The position numbers were made by a program, and so were the translations under genes. Below, one piece after another: positions 52,161 through 62,340 of a stretch of 64,000 nucleotides of DNA. Position 1 is the first letter of the stretch; each line of letters starts with the position of its first letter. Origin of the DNA: Dendrolimus kikuchii (Eukaryota > Arthropoda > Insecta > Lepidoptera > Lasiocampidae); contig CM034391.1 of assembly GCA_019925095.2 (NCBI GenBank), forward strand, positions 1,577,051-1,641,050, given 5' to 3'. Below the pieces are notes generated by a model. That model worked only from the letters and a program-made list of their open reading frames with translations, was not told where the DNA came from and did no database searches.

Positions 52161-52287
52161 AATCTGATGATTGAAAAATCATATATATGAACTTACACGT
52201 GCTTTCGGTTTTAAGATTCGGCAAATAACCAAAGCGGGCAAAACTTAACATTTAATTTTTCTACTGCAATCCGATTCGTATGTTTAA

Positions 52288-52512
52288 AAAAGTTGAGGTA
52301 GCGTAATGGCATAGGCGTCTTCGAATCGTAGCTGGAACGTATGCATCACTTTTTTCAATTTTTCGACCTAATATGCATATTGTTACAATTGTCACATGCT
52401 AAAAACGGTGAAACTCTAAGCCGCCTTGGACAAGCGTAGCAAGAATACTGTACGTTTGCCTATATTGGGAGACCCGAGCCCAACAGTGGGACGTTTATGG
52501 TCTTTTATCAAG
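52288..52512 (+). mobile_element. SINE P, most complete copy
   Basis: tRNA-like head (GTTGAGGTAGCGTAATGGCA, TCTTCGAATCG), middle TTCGACCTAATATGCATATT, then GTGAAACTCTAAGCCGCCTT, GACCCGAGCCCAACAGTGGG. Links the partial copies at 48728 and 23543. Confidence 0.68.
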
Positions 52513-52848
52513 AAATCTGATTCGGTCATACGGTGAATACTTAATACGAGTCAGCGGCAATAGCATTTTAATACAAGCATTCACACAAGTGCAGATTAGT
52601 CTTGACCGAATGCCGCAAAAAACCAAGTACGACAAGTCAGGCGGTGGGCAGGCACGCGGTGGGGCAGTGTGGTATTTTTAAATTGTAATGAGATACTAAG
52701 CGTTTTCCTGCAAAAAAAACCGAAACGCATATTCACAAGTGACACACCAGTCGGTTTTTTTGTAGAAAGGCATCACCGTGTGAACGGAGCATCTGGTTCT
52801 GCCGTTTAAGGTAAAAATCTAATTCGGCAACACTTAACTCTGTGTTCA
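52513..52848. other. Nothing recognised
   Basis: Mixed composition; 52640-52680 is GC-rich. Confidence 0.4.
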
Positions 52849-52894
52849 CGTAGCCTCACTATATTATCATAGAAGATAATATAGTGAGGCTACG
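52849..52894. repeat. Perfect 20 bp hairpin
   Basis: CGTAGCCTCACTATATTATC (52849-52868) is exactly inverted at 52875-52894; loop ATAGAA. Confidence 0.95.
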
Positions 52895-52904
52895 CCATAA
52901 ATAA

Positions 52905-53010
52905 TAATCGGATCAGTATGGCGATCCAGCGAGGAAACGTAGCCAGCCTTCTGGGCACCTTACCCATAGAAGACGGTGATCTGGGCTCAGTATTCTACTT
53001 ATAGTCTTGA
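52905..53010 (+). mobile_element. Family F LINE C-terminus fragment
   Basis: Translates to SMAIQRGNVASLLGTLPIED, GDLGSVFYL, stop. Confidence 0.7.
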
Positions 53011-53344
53011 GGGACTATGAGTAGAATACAATACAAATAAGTTAACTTTTCTTGCATTGTATTCGATTATATGTAATTTGAATTAAATAAAAAACTGAAA
53101 TGTCATTTTAAAAACTAAATAATGACAATTGTACAGTAAAAAACGTAACTAGTGTTGCAAGGTGTCTGCCTGTGGTCTGGAGACACGTCCCTATTTGCAC
53201 TTGAGGCCTTGTTGCCCAGTTAGCCCGAAAGAGTCCATAAGTTTCGGATTAAAGAAAGAAAGAACAATGATTTCTTTAACACTACAATAATATCTATAAC
53301 AAGAAACCTAAAAAACACGGCATGTTTAGAATTTTGTCTATTAA

Positions 53345-53425
53345 ATTCTGAATAGCACATGGTAACGTGGCTAGCGTTTTGGGAACGTTTCCAAGTGACA
53401 GGTGATTTAGGACCCATTTACTATT
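53345..53425 (+). mobile_element. Family F LINE C-terminus fragment
   Basis: HGNVASVLGTFPSDR then a stop and the T-rich UTR start. Confidence 0.62.
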
Positions 53426-54357
53426 TGTAATTTTTTCTTGTTAGTAAATTAAGCTGCACATATTATTAATATAATAGCACTTTTGGAACAAAATATTTTG
53501 TAGTCTTTTTAAATATAAGCATACAAAATTTATTATTGTTGCGTCTATTGCGACTTGCCATGTCAAAAAACTTGCTAAATAAGATTTATAACTAATTAAG
53601 TTTAAAAATATGTTATAAATAAATATTATTAATAAAGTTACGTTATATTTTTACTAGGCAATTGACGTTGTTTAATATACTTTTCCGATGCTTAATACCT
53701 TTGAAACACTGTAAAATATCTTAATGGAACAATACGAACTTCTTGTTTTAATTACTAAAATTATTATTGAATTATTTGATCGCTCTGTTAAGTCATTTCA
53801 GAGGCCATTGGAGACAGACTGACAGACGATCTGACAGTTCAGGACTGACAAGACAGTCTTGTATGATTATATAAATGACTAATTTCATTTACATTTCGGC
53901 GTTAATTTTCAAATAACAGACAGATATTTTAATTTTATTTAGTATGTAAATAGTATATATTGGTATAGAGATGCTAGTTCATCTATATATATTTATTACA
54001 GGATGTGTACCAGTTAACTACCTACACATACAGAGTGACGTAGTCCGTCTGTGCGTGTGCGGTCACTTGTCATTGACACGAATAGGGTGTTCGCACTCAC
54101 CGAAGGAGCTGAGTACTCGTGGATAGTGTAGAGATAGCAAATAAATCAAAATTATAAGAACTGTCGTGTACGTATGGATGAATAGCTACTCTTCGCGGCT
54201 TCGTTTGTTTAAGTTAAATATAGTAATATTTTGAGCAAATTCTCTACACATTTTTAACACACTTGGTTGAATTTTCAAGAAGTCTTTCTTATGTTCTTTT
54301 GATGTTAATGCTTCTAATGTTAAGTTTAGATCTCTTTTTTTTATTTTATTATAAATA
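53426..54357. other. No gene; contains an arm of an inverted pair
   Basis: 53771-53822 is inverted at 55207-55262 (about 50 matching bases). The remainder is unassigned; 54000-54170 is CpG-containing and ends near AAATAAATCAAA. Confidence 0.45.
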
Positions 54358-54859
54358 GGTTTGCGTTTGACCACGATCACGTCACGTGAGCATGCTTACC
54401 TAGATAGTACCTATTCACACGAGACTTGAAGATTCCCGGATTGTACTTTTCTGGAAACACGGACTCTGGTAGTGCATTCCACAATTCTGCCGTACGCAGA
54501 AGGAACGTGGAGGCGAAGCGTTTAGTACGCACTGGTATCGTTTCCACTGTGAAACGATGGCGCAAACCAGAGCGTCTTGTGGTCCGAAGATGGAATGGTG
54601 TAGGGGGAATCAGGTCAAACAGTTCAACCGCACACTCTCCGAAATGAATCCTATAAAAATCGACAGACTAGCAACCCGGCGTCGATGCTCTAAGCTTTGA
54701 AGCCTTGTATTGACAAGCTGGTCGCTACCAATCAACCTCTTGGCTCTTCTCTCAATTGACTCCAGCGCCTCAAGCTGGTATTTGGCTGAGCCGTTCCAAA
54801 GGTGAGAGCAGTACTCCATGCAAGATCTTACTTGAGCACAGTAAAGATTTCTTTTACCA
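54358..54859 (-). mobile_element. CR1-like LINE C-terminus, well preserved
   Basis: Two overlapping minus-strand frames: YCAQVRSCMEYCSHLWNGSA, KYQLEALESIERRAKRLIGS, TRLQSLEHRRRVASLSIF and, after a frameshift near 54640, RHRFTVETIPVRTKRFASTF, LLRTAELWNALPESVFPEKY, FKSRVNRYYLGKHA. Same family as 32590-33033 and 6490-6563. The polymerase core is absent. Confidence 0.8.
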
Positions 54860-55081
54860 TATTCCAATTAATTGGGGTCGGCACAATATGTCTTTTCCTT
54901 CCACACTCCTCTATTTGGAGATACATCTTCTGTCACACCACAAATAATCATATCATCCTTCACACAATGCATCCATCTTTTTTTTGGTCTACCTTTACAT
55001 CTGTACCCATCCATCTTGTAGTTTAACATTCATTTTGTCACCTGACTTTAACTTAGTCTTCTTCCTCTCAATTTTTCAATC
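54860..55081 (-). mobile_element. Family H: RTE-like LINE C-terminus, uninterrupted
   Basis: Minus strand codes YRCKGRPKKRWMHCVKDDMI, ICGVTEDVSPNRGVWKEKTY, CADPN, stop. The GRPKKRWxxCVKDDM...CADP string is typical of RTE-like polymerases. The copy at 62110 contains two insertions at points where this one is continuous. Confidence 0.78.
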
Positions 55082-55206
55082 ACGGGTGCAACTTTCAAAG
55101 ATCTCATGTTAAGTTTAGATATTTGGCAGAAATTTATCCGTGCAGGAACGAGAGTATAGCCTTCGAAAATGTCCAAAAACGCATATAGTCTAGGATAATT
55201 CCAAAC

Positions 55207-55718
55207 AAGTAGTCTGTTGTCTCCAATGGCCTCTGAAATGACTTAACAGAGCGATCAAATAATTCTTCCAGAGAGCAAGAAAGTAGAGTAAACGCGGTCG
55301 AGATGCGAGCACTGCGCAAAATCTGCGGAGTGACGCTCGCGGACCGCGTTCGTAATACCGAAGTAAGAAAGAGAGTTGGTCTGAAAGAGAGTGTCGGGGT
55401 GAAGGTAAGGAAAGGAATGCTCCGGTGGTTCGGGCATGTGGAAAGAATGCATGATGAAAGAATGACTAAACAGATATACAATGCAAAAGTGGATGGATGC
55501 AGAAGTCGTGGAAGGCCACGACACATCTTCCATGATCAAATTGATCGTGTACTAGCGGAGGGTGATGTCAGGAGCCTTAAGAACAGATGAGTGTGCATGA
55601 CAAGAGTTATGAATGTCAAAGAAGCAAGTGAGGTGTGTAAGAATGGGCCTAAATGGCGCTCTGTTGTTCGTGCCTACCCCGCAAGGGAACTGGCGTGAAG
55701 TTATGTATGTATGTATGT
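55207..55718 (+). mobile_element. Family A LINE fragment with extra 5' segment, 12 bp TSD
   Basis: ATAATTCCAAAC at 55195-55206 and 55719-55730 defines the insert. Codons from MRALRKICG onward are as in other copies, with a premature TGA after SLKNR. The first about 55 bases (55207-55262) are not seen in other A copies but match 53771-53822 inverted. Confidence 0.85.
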
Positions 55719-55730
55719 ATAATTCCAAAC

Positions 55731-56540
55731 GTCTTCATACTTATTAGCATAATTTACCGAATTTAAAATACCATAAATTCCCGTTTGTAAGGTAATTCTG
55801 AGGAAAATCCTTATTGCAATTTAACGATTACCTCAGTAAGGCTATGATTCAAATGATGTACATTGAGTCAACTACGATATATTAGAAACTGAATAAATTC
55901 GGGTTAATATTAAAATACCCAATGAATCATATTAACTTCCAATACCTTACCTTCCGTAGAATTTATAATATACCCTTACCTAAAATACATATATACATCC
56001 TTTTCCAAACGCCTTCCTCCATATATCCATATATCCATATATCCATATATCCATTTATAATAAAATATGCCAAAACACACCCTCCGCTAAAGAAATGTCA
56101 GCATCAAAATTTAAACACCAAGTTAGTAAATGGTTAAAAACATTAAATTACATCGACACAGAATGCACAATACTACACTGACCACAACACTAGGGGCACA
56201 CACACCAAACACACACGCACATACACACGCGCAGACACACACACACACACAAACACACACGCACTCATAGTTTTAGGTTAATTAATGAATAAATCAATAG
56301 GAACTTAAATATATTAAGTTTCTATAATAAAATTGTGTTGGGTGCCACGATACAGACCTAGAGTCTAGTGCAGCAACCGCCGCCAAAAAAATTGTAGCCA
56401 TAATTTTAATTGAAAATGTGTTATAGTTATTACCATAAGTTTTAGATGTAATTATATAAGGCCTAGAAATAAGTTTATATAAATAAATAAATGAATTTGA
56501 ATTTGAGTTATAAAAACAGAAACTAACAAAATGATATAAG
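55731..56540. other. AT-rich spacer with microsatellites and a faint LINE end
   Basis: (ATATCC)n at 56015-56055 and CA-rich at 56195-56265. 56097-56180 could be a LINE C-terminus (MSASKFKHQVSKWLKTLNYI in one frame), with a UTR to 56480. Low confidence. Confidence 0.4.
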
Positions 56541-56544
56541 TAAT

Positions 56545-56730
56545 ACCAGCGAATCTAGCAGACGTTGTCCTGCTCTGAAAAAAATGAAATCTAGAACCCG
56601 ATTCCAGCGCCATCTACCGGGTCCAATTGCAAATTTAAACCATTTCGAGACCTACTTGAACACATATAAAAAATTAATCAAAGTCGGTCCAGCCGTTTAG
56701 GAGGAGTTCAGTGATACACACGAAATTTTT
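56545..56730 (-). mobile_element. Family C Helitron-like 3' portion
   Basis: ATCTAGCAGACGTTGTCCTG, ACCCGATTCCAGCGCCATCT and CAGCCGTTTAGGAGGAGTTC on the plus strand. The 5' part is replaced by repeat M, whose A-tail begins here. Confidence 0.65.
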
Positions 56731-56737
56731 TTTTTTA

Positions 56738-56945
56738 TTGTAGTAGAACACTTACAAGCCATTAAATGGCGCTGTGCAATAATTGAGGTAACAAACGACT
56801 CCCGACACATACAAAGAATATATACAAAATTCCAATAATAACAGATGGGCCTAAGCCTGCGAGGCACAACAATAGGTTTCCTAGAAGTTCTTCCTTCGAG
56901 AGCAATCCATCTCTCTCCTTCACCTAGTCGGGACATCCCTAATTT
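56738..56945 (-). mobile_element. Repeat M with A-tail
   Basis: Minus strand ends TAAGTGTTCTACTACAATAAA plus an A run (T run at 56727-56736 on the plus strand), showing M is retroposed in this orientation. Confidence 0.75.
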
Positions 56946-57231
56946 ATATATCACTTAGCTCTTCAGCTCACTATTAGCACATATGTGTCCGCGATGAGAG
57001 TGCAGATCGCGTTTGTGCACGTGATCGTTAATTGTGTTGTTGTCTCACTCTGTTTATATAGGAGTTGTATGATTAGTATGAAATGGGTATATTTTATTGG
57101 TATATTACGAAATAGTGATAGTGTTAGTCTTGCGGCTTTTTGGTATATCGATAACAGTCTTAAGGGTTAAAGATATCTTTGACACGCTCTCCTGCGGAAA
57201 TAGAAAAATTACAATTGACAATCTTATCTTG

Positions 57232-57684
57232 TACTAATATATAAAGCTTAAGAGTTTGTTTGTTTGTTTGAACGCGCTAATATCAGCAACTACTGGTTTG
57301 ATTTGAAAAATTCTTTCAGCGTTGCATAGCCAATTTATTGAGGAAGGCTCTAGGCTATATATCATCACGCTAAGATCAATAGGAGCGGAGCACCAATGAA
57401 GAATGTTTCAAAATCGGGGGGTCTTGAAAACAAATTCCACGCGAACGACGTCGCGAGCACAGCTAGTACTAATATATAAAGCTTAAGAGTTTGTTTGAAC
57501 GCGCTAATATCAGTAACTACTGGTCTGATATGAAAAATTCTTTCAGTGTTAGATAGCCCATTTATCAAGAAAGGCTATACGTCATCACGCTAAGATCAAT
57601 AGGAGCGGAGCACCAATGAACAATGATTCAAAATCAGGGTTTTTTTTACTATTTCACGCGAACGAAGTCGCAGGCAGAAGCTAG
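57232..57684 (+). mobile_element. Tandem pair of Helitron-like elements
   Basis: Two units: 57232-57466 and 57467-57684. Each starts TACTAATATATAAAGCTTAA, has GAACGCGCTAATATCAG and AATAGGAGCGGAGCACCAAT, and ends in an arm-loop-arm (CGCGAACGA.GTCGC) then AGCTAG. Unit 2 begins directly at the CTAG of unit 1. No coding. Confidence 0.75.
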
Positions 57685-58014
57685 TAACTATATATAGGAG
57701 CTGTAGATATGTCATTTTTATTTCTGTAAAACGATAGTCAGAAAATGACTAAGCTTATAAATTATTTGAACTTTTTTGTCAGTCAGTACACTACGCTGTA
57801 CGGCTAAGGTAATATAGCGTTATGGTATGTGTTTGCTTTGACCGATACCCAGGCGCAGACGAGGATCGCTATTAGCTATCATACACACATTTAACTGACG
57901 TAAGAATCAGAGCAGTTATGAACACTAATTTATGTGTTTCAACGTAAAAAGTACGATCAACGAGTATTGGCGTAAATACATCATCAGATGGTGTAGGATA
58001 ACACAGTTATGAAA
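57685..58014. other. Nothing recognised
   Basis: No frame or partner seen. Confidence 0.45.
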
Positions 58015-58615
58015 CCGGATCGAGATAATCAGTTCGGTCCCTTGTTGTGGTCGGAATGGTGTGTCTTTGAAGACCATAAAAATGACCCGGACTTTTGGAG
58101 GGCTTGGGCCATGGGAAGGCCAACACGTAGAGGCCCCTTGACAAATTTAATCTAAATGTGGCGTGACACTGACCGGCAATTTTTTTTTTTATTGCAGGAG
58201 ATCAGCAGACAGGCAGACGGCCCACTTGATGGAAAGCTGTTACCATCGCCTATGGACATTTGCAACACCAAAGGTGCTACAAATGCGCTGCTGCTCTCTT
58301 AAGAGAAACTGGAACCTGGTCACTTATGCCGGAACACAACTCGAAGGTTGTTATGGCGACATACTTTAGACCAGGGGTGGTAGCCATCCAGTCGGACAAA
58401 TGCCCTACCACCTGGCTTACTCTGTCTACACCATATAATAATGCACCCAAGTCCCAGACAGTGTAGAACTATTGTAGGAAATGAGAACAGAAGGTACCGC
58501 ACTATAGTGATGAACTGCTAGTAGAAACTGGGCTATTGGGACTATGGCAGACAGACTATGGGCAGACTATGACTCGTCACTCCCTGCATGGGCTCCTAAA
58601 AAATGTCATTATTAT
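58015..58615 (-). repeat. Repeat I, inverted copy, split by a B element
   Basis: Reverse of 60310-60680: the plus strand here reads GGCCAACACGTAGAGGCCCC, GTGGCGTGACACTGACCGGC, then after B ACACCATATAATAATGCACC and CACTCCCTGCATGGGCTCCT. The match is clear on both sides of the B insertion. Confidence 0.78.
58182..58417 (-). mobile_element. Family B, short form, inside repeat I
   Basis: TTTTTTTTTATTGCAGGAGA to CCCTACCACCTGGC on the plus strand. Ends at the short-form boundary. No clean TSD; a few bases of I seem altered at the site. Confidence 0.9.
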
Positions 58616-58629
58616 TAATTATATTGTCA

Positions 58630-58912
58630 TTATTTTATCCGTGCAGGAACGGAGAAAGAATACAATTTCCTGCAGCCGGGCGGCCTGTCGTAAGAGGCGA
58701 CAAAACAACCCACAGCCAGGTGGTAGGGCATTTGCCCGACTGGATGGCTACCACCTCTGGTCTAAAGTATGTCGCCATAACAACCTTGTGTTGTGTTCCG
58801 GCATTAGTGACCAGGTTCCACTCTCCCTTAAGAGAGTAGCAGCGCATTTGTAGCACCTTCGGTGTTGCAAATGTCTATAGGCGATGGTAACCGCTTTCCA
58901 TCAAGTGACGAT
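58630..58912 (+). mobile_element. Family B, long form, 3'-shortened
   Basis: ATCCGTGCAGGAACGGAGAA, GCCTGTCGTAAGAGGCGAC, full body to CGCTTTCCATCAAGTG, where it st ops without the CTGCAATAAA tail. Lies opposite to the B copy just upstream. Confidence 0.88.
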
Positions 58913-58944
58913 TGTCATTCTTTAGTCTTATACAATGGTAAATA

Positions 58945-59350
58945 CAGTAGAGCCACACTAAACCGGCACAATTAAAAACTAGGAGGTGCCCGATTGTTGG
59001 AAAGTTCGATTTATTGGATTATGTAAAAAAACAGATATACAATGCAAAAGTGGATGGATGCAGAAGTCGTGGAAGGCCACGACACACCTTCCATGATCAA
59101 ATTGATCGTGCACTAGCAGAAGGTGACGTCAGGAGCCTTAAGAACAGACGAGCGTGCATGACAAGAGCTATGAATGTCAAAGAAGCAAGTGAGGTGTGTA
59201 AGAATAAGCCTGTATGGCGCTCTGTTGTCCGTGCCTACCCCGCAAGGGAACTGGCGTGAAGTTATGTATGTATGTATGACCTTCACAAAGTGTTCTCCAG
59301 TGGAACTTATTTTGAATAAAAACTTTTGAATTTGTAAAGTGAGACTACTG
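58945..59350. mobile_element. Possible pogo-like TIR element, disrupted
   Basis: CAGTAGAGCCACACTAAACC at left and, inward from the right, CAGTAGTCTCACTTTA; TA outside each. A family A copy and a LINE-tail-like piece (59281-59335) fill most of the interior. Terminal similarity is short, so tentative. Confidence 0.4.
59027..59278 (+). mobile_element. Family A LINE 3' fragment
   Basis: From KQIYNAKVDGCRSRGRPRHT to YPARELA, stop, TTATGTATGTATGTATG. No TSD recognised. Confidence 0.9.
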
Positions 59351-59571
59351 TATACAAGTTTTTCTAAAGTGATAAATACATTTCCCGGAATTCGATATAA
59401 TTCGAGTGGCGGCGAAAACCGCTACAGGCAGCGCGTGGGCATCATTCAGCCGTGACCTATATAAAATATAAATACACACACGTGATAAAATCTGAAACAT
59501 CATGAGCACCCCCCCGCGGATATATTATGTAAGATCGATGGAAATATTACATTACTAATCACATATTTAAG

Positions 59572-60047
59572 TGTCAACTCTGGGTCCGTGGGCTCCTAAC
59601 GCTCCAAGACTTTATCGAGATGTTGCCGACCGTTTAGTAGGCCTTTTACGCGACCAAAAAGCTGGCGTCGATTTTGCTCAAGTATTTCTATTCAACGTGG
59701 CAACTCCGCCAGCCTTTTGGGAACGTTGCCGGTAAGTGACAGTGGCTTGGGTCCAATATTTTATGTATAATTATGCCCCCCTTTTTATTTAGTTCTAGTT
59801 TTTAATTTAAGGTTTATTTTTCATACTATAGTTTAGTTTTAGTATTTAATTGTATTTTGTATTGAAGATATTATATAGAAAATTGAAAAAAAAACCTAAC
59901 GAGTGTCAACTGTGAGGTTATTCAGAGATCTATCAAAACCACTCGTCGACTCTTCAGGTAATCAAAGGGCTGGTTCTTAACTTGGTCAACGGATTAGTAT
60001 GACAATCCAGCAAGGTAACGTAGCCAGCCTTCTGGGAACCTTAATAA
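59572..60047 (+). mobile_element. Two family F LINE fragments in tandem
   Basis: First: VSTLGPWAPNAPRLYRDVAD, RLVGLLRDQKAG, then GNSASLLGTLPVSDSGL region in a shifted frame, ending with a UTR to about 59880. Second starts again at the GTGTCAACT codons, lacks the LGPW segment, then RLFRDLSKPLVDSSGNQRAG and ISMTIQQGNVASLLGTL. Same orientation. Confidence 0.72.
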
Positions 60048-60057
60048 TAAGACTACT

Positions 60058-60680
60058 ACCCGCAGGGGGGCTTTGTGGCGAAGCCTTAGGTGAGTAGCGA
60101 CACCTCGTACCTGACTCCGGGGGCCAAGGCAAGGCTCCCGCCTCCGTGCTTGCCTTAGTTGGCCGGCACGGAGTGGAGATCGCTAAAGCTAAGACTCAAG
60201 CTCCAGGGGTGGAAGTGATAAATAGCATCACGTCAGAAGTAGCTTCGGTGAACCTGCAGCCCACCTCTCTACACCCCTTAGCCACTCACACCCATGTTGC
60301 CCCTGTTTTTTATGACATTTTTGGGGCCCATGCAGGGAGTGGCGAGTCACCGTCCGCCCATTTTTCCATGTTCCCTGAACATTGCGACGGGCAGACGCCA
60401 TAGTCCCCATATTCCCAGACCCCTAGTACCACTAGCAGTTCACCCCAATAGCCCGGTACTTTTTGTCCTCATTTCCCACAATAGTCGTACACTGGCCGGG
60501 GCTTGTCCTTGGGTGCATTATTATATGGTGTAGACAGGGACAATCGCCGGTCAGTGTCACGCCACATTAACATTAAATTTGTCACGGGGCCTCTACGTGT
60601 TGGCCTTCCCATGGCCCCACGCAAGCCCTCCAAATGTCCGGGCCATTTTCATGGCCCGTGGTCTCGAAAGACTAATATAT
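60058..60680 (+). repeat. Repeat I, longer copy
   Basis: TACCCGCAGGGGGGCTTTGT start (shared with 10068), GC-rich body, ATTATTATATGGTGTAGACA and AGGGACAATCGCCGGTCAGT uninterrupted where the inverse copy has a B element. Minus-strand frame GRTVTRHSLHGPQKCHKKQG has no recognised domain. Class unknown; possibly part of a LINE. Confidence 0.7.
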
Positions 60681-60770
60681 AGGTTTCCTTCATTGTACTG
60701 AGTTATAATTTATTGTAATATAAGCTATGCTATGTTTAATTAACATAATATAATAATAACTTATATATTA

Positions 60771-60974
60771 CTAGCTGTCCCGGCAGACGTTGTTCTGCCC
60801 TGAAGAAATAAAATTTAGAACCCGATTCCAGCGCCACCTACCGGGTCCAATGCTATCCTGTCTTTCAAGTCGGACCAAACTGCACACGGTGTGCAAATTT
60901 GATTAAAATCTGTCAAGTAGTTTAGGAGTCCATCGCGGACAAACAACGTGACACGTAATTTATATGTATTAAGA
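60771..60974 (-). mobile_element. Family C2 Helitron-like element with empty-site support
   Basis: Minus strand TCTTAATACATATAAATTAC to GTCTGCCGGGACAGCTAG; 204 bp. Flanks read TTATATATTA and TTGTATATAT, which join to match CTTATGTATTATTGTATATA at 49409 in the undisturbed G copy, with no bases duplicated. Confidence 0.85.
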
Positions 60975-61028
60975 TTGTATATATATGACTATGTATATAT
61001 GTATGTATTTGTATATTTAATTCTTAAA

Positions 61029-61371
61029 GTTGGGTAGGTCTGAAAGAGAGTGTCGGGGTGAAGGTAAGGAAAGGAATGCTCCGGTGGTTCGGGCATGTGG
61101 AAAGAATGCATGATGAAAGAATGACTAAACAGATATACAATGCAAAAGTGGATGGATGCAGAAGTCGTGGAAGACCACGACACACCTTCCATGATCAAAT
61201 TGATCGTGTACTAGCGGAGGGTGATGTCAGGAGCCTTAAGAACAGACGAGCTTGCATGACAAGAGTTATGAATGTCAAAGAGGCAAGTGAGGTGTGTAAG
61301 AATAAGCCTAAATGGCACTCTGTTGTTGTGCCTACCCCGCAAGGGAACTGGCGTGAAGTTATGTATGTATG
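61029..61371 (+). mobile_element. Family A LINE 3' fragment with 11 bp TSD
   Basis: VKVRKGMLRWFGHVERMHDE to CKNKPKWHSVV, where one base is lost and the last frame shifts. TAATTCTTAAA at 61018-61028 and 61372-61382. Confidence 0.93.
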
Positions 61372-61724
61372 TAATTCTTAAATTACTTTGAGTATTTATG
61401 TATCTATTGCCTTTTTCCTGCATCACCTATATCGCCTGATTCAGATTTTTTTCGTTTAGGTTGCCTGGAAGAGATCGCTTTGAGCGATGAGGCCGCCTAT
61501 TGTATTGCCTAGAAAATATTGTAAATATGGTCTGTGTTTGTAATTGTACATTTTGGTGTGCAATAAAGTGTTATCTCTCTCTCTCTCTCCAATATTATTT
61601 TAGTATTTGTTAAAAAAAGTGAGATATTTAATTAAATATATTAAATATAGTAATAACCACTATGAATCATTTATATATGTTACAGTCAAAAATCGATATG
61701 CAGTCTCTTCCCGGAATGATTGGT

Positions 61725-62068
61725 TTATCTTAGGTTTGACCAAGGCCTTTCGACAAAGCCCGAAATAAATTCCAAATTCGGCCTTTGACTAAAGTATTTT
61801 TAGTCAAACCTAGAAGTACCTAACTTTTTAGTCAAACATCGAACGTGAAATAATCTGTGTCGGGCGTTGTCGAGTCGATTCTAGAAGCGACTAAGGCAGA
61901 CTCGGTCAAACGTCGATTCGTACTGCACTTGTTACATGTTTATTGACTGTATAAATTAGACTCTCCTAGGTTAGACAGAATTTGTTAGTCAAAGGCAGAA
62001 AAATTTCATTTATTTAGACTTTGACTAAGACTTCATGTCAGACCTGAGGTTTGACTAGTCAAACCTAG
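61725..62068. repeat. Repeat rich in TTTGACTA/TAGTCAAA motifs
   Basis: Outer ATCTTAGGTTTGACC and inverted GTCAAACCTAGGA; perfect 18 bp palindrome GGTTTGACTAGTCAAACC at 62048-62065; at least five further TTTGACTA/TAGTCAAA sites inside. Suggests a TIR-type element with subterminal repeats; TSD not found. Confidence 0.6.
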
Positions 62069-62243
62069 GACAACTACAGAACATATAGAATGAATGATTA
62101 GAAATAAATTATTAGTATTCTGTCTTTTCTTTCACTATTTTCCAATTAATTGGGGTCGGTACAATATGTCTTTTTCTTCCACGCTCCTCTATTCTGGCAT
62201 ACATCTTCTGTAACACCACAATCATCATATCATCCTTCACACA

Positions 62244-62305
62244 TGGCGCTCTGTTGTACGTGCCTACCCCGCAAGGGAACTGGCGTGAAGTTATGTATGT
62301 ATGTA
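62244..62305 (+). mobile_element. Family A, 62 bp remnant with 11 bp TSD
   Basis: Only WRSVVRAYPARELA-region codons and the (ATGT)n tail. TCCTTCACACA stands on both sides (62233-62243, 62306-62316), and the uninterrupted H copy has it once. Confidence 0.95.
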
Positions 62306-62340
62306 TCCTTCACACAATACATCCATCTTTTTTTGTTTTT

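Larger units (their letters stand above)
60691..61595 (+). mobile_element. Family G UTR split by a Helitron and an A insertion
   Basis: ATAATAATAACTTATATATT, [Helitron], TTGTATATATATGACTATGT, [A], TTACTTTGAGTATTTATGTA, GGTTGCCTGGAAGAGATCGC, GTGTGCAATAAAGTGTTATC, (TC)n. Order identical to 49380-49898. Confidence 0.82.

Noticed and set aside
60146..60403. 85-codon gene in the GC-rich segment
   Set aside because: The sequence is repeat I, present inverted at 58015-58615 with a disrupted frame.
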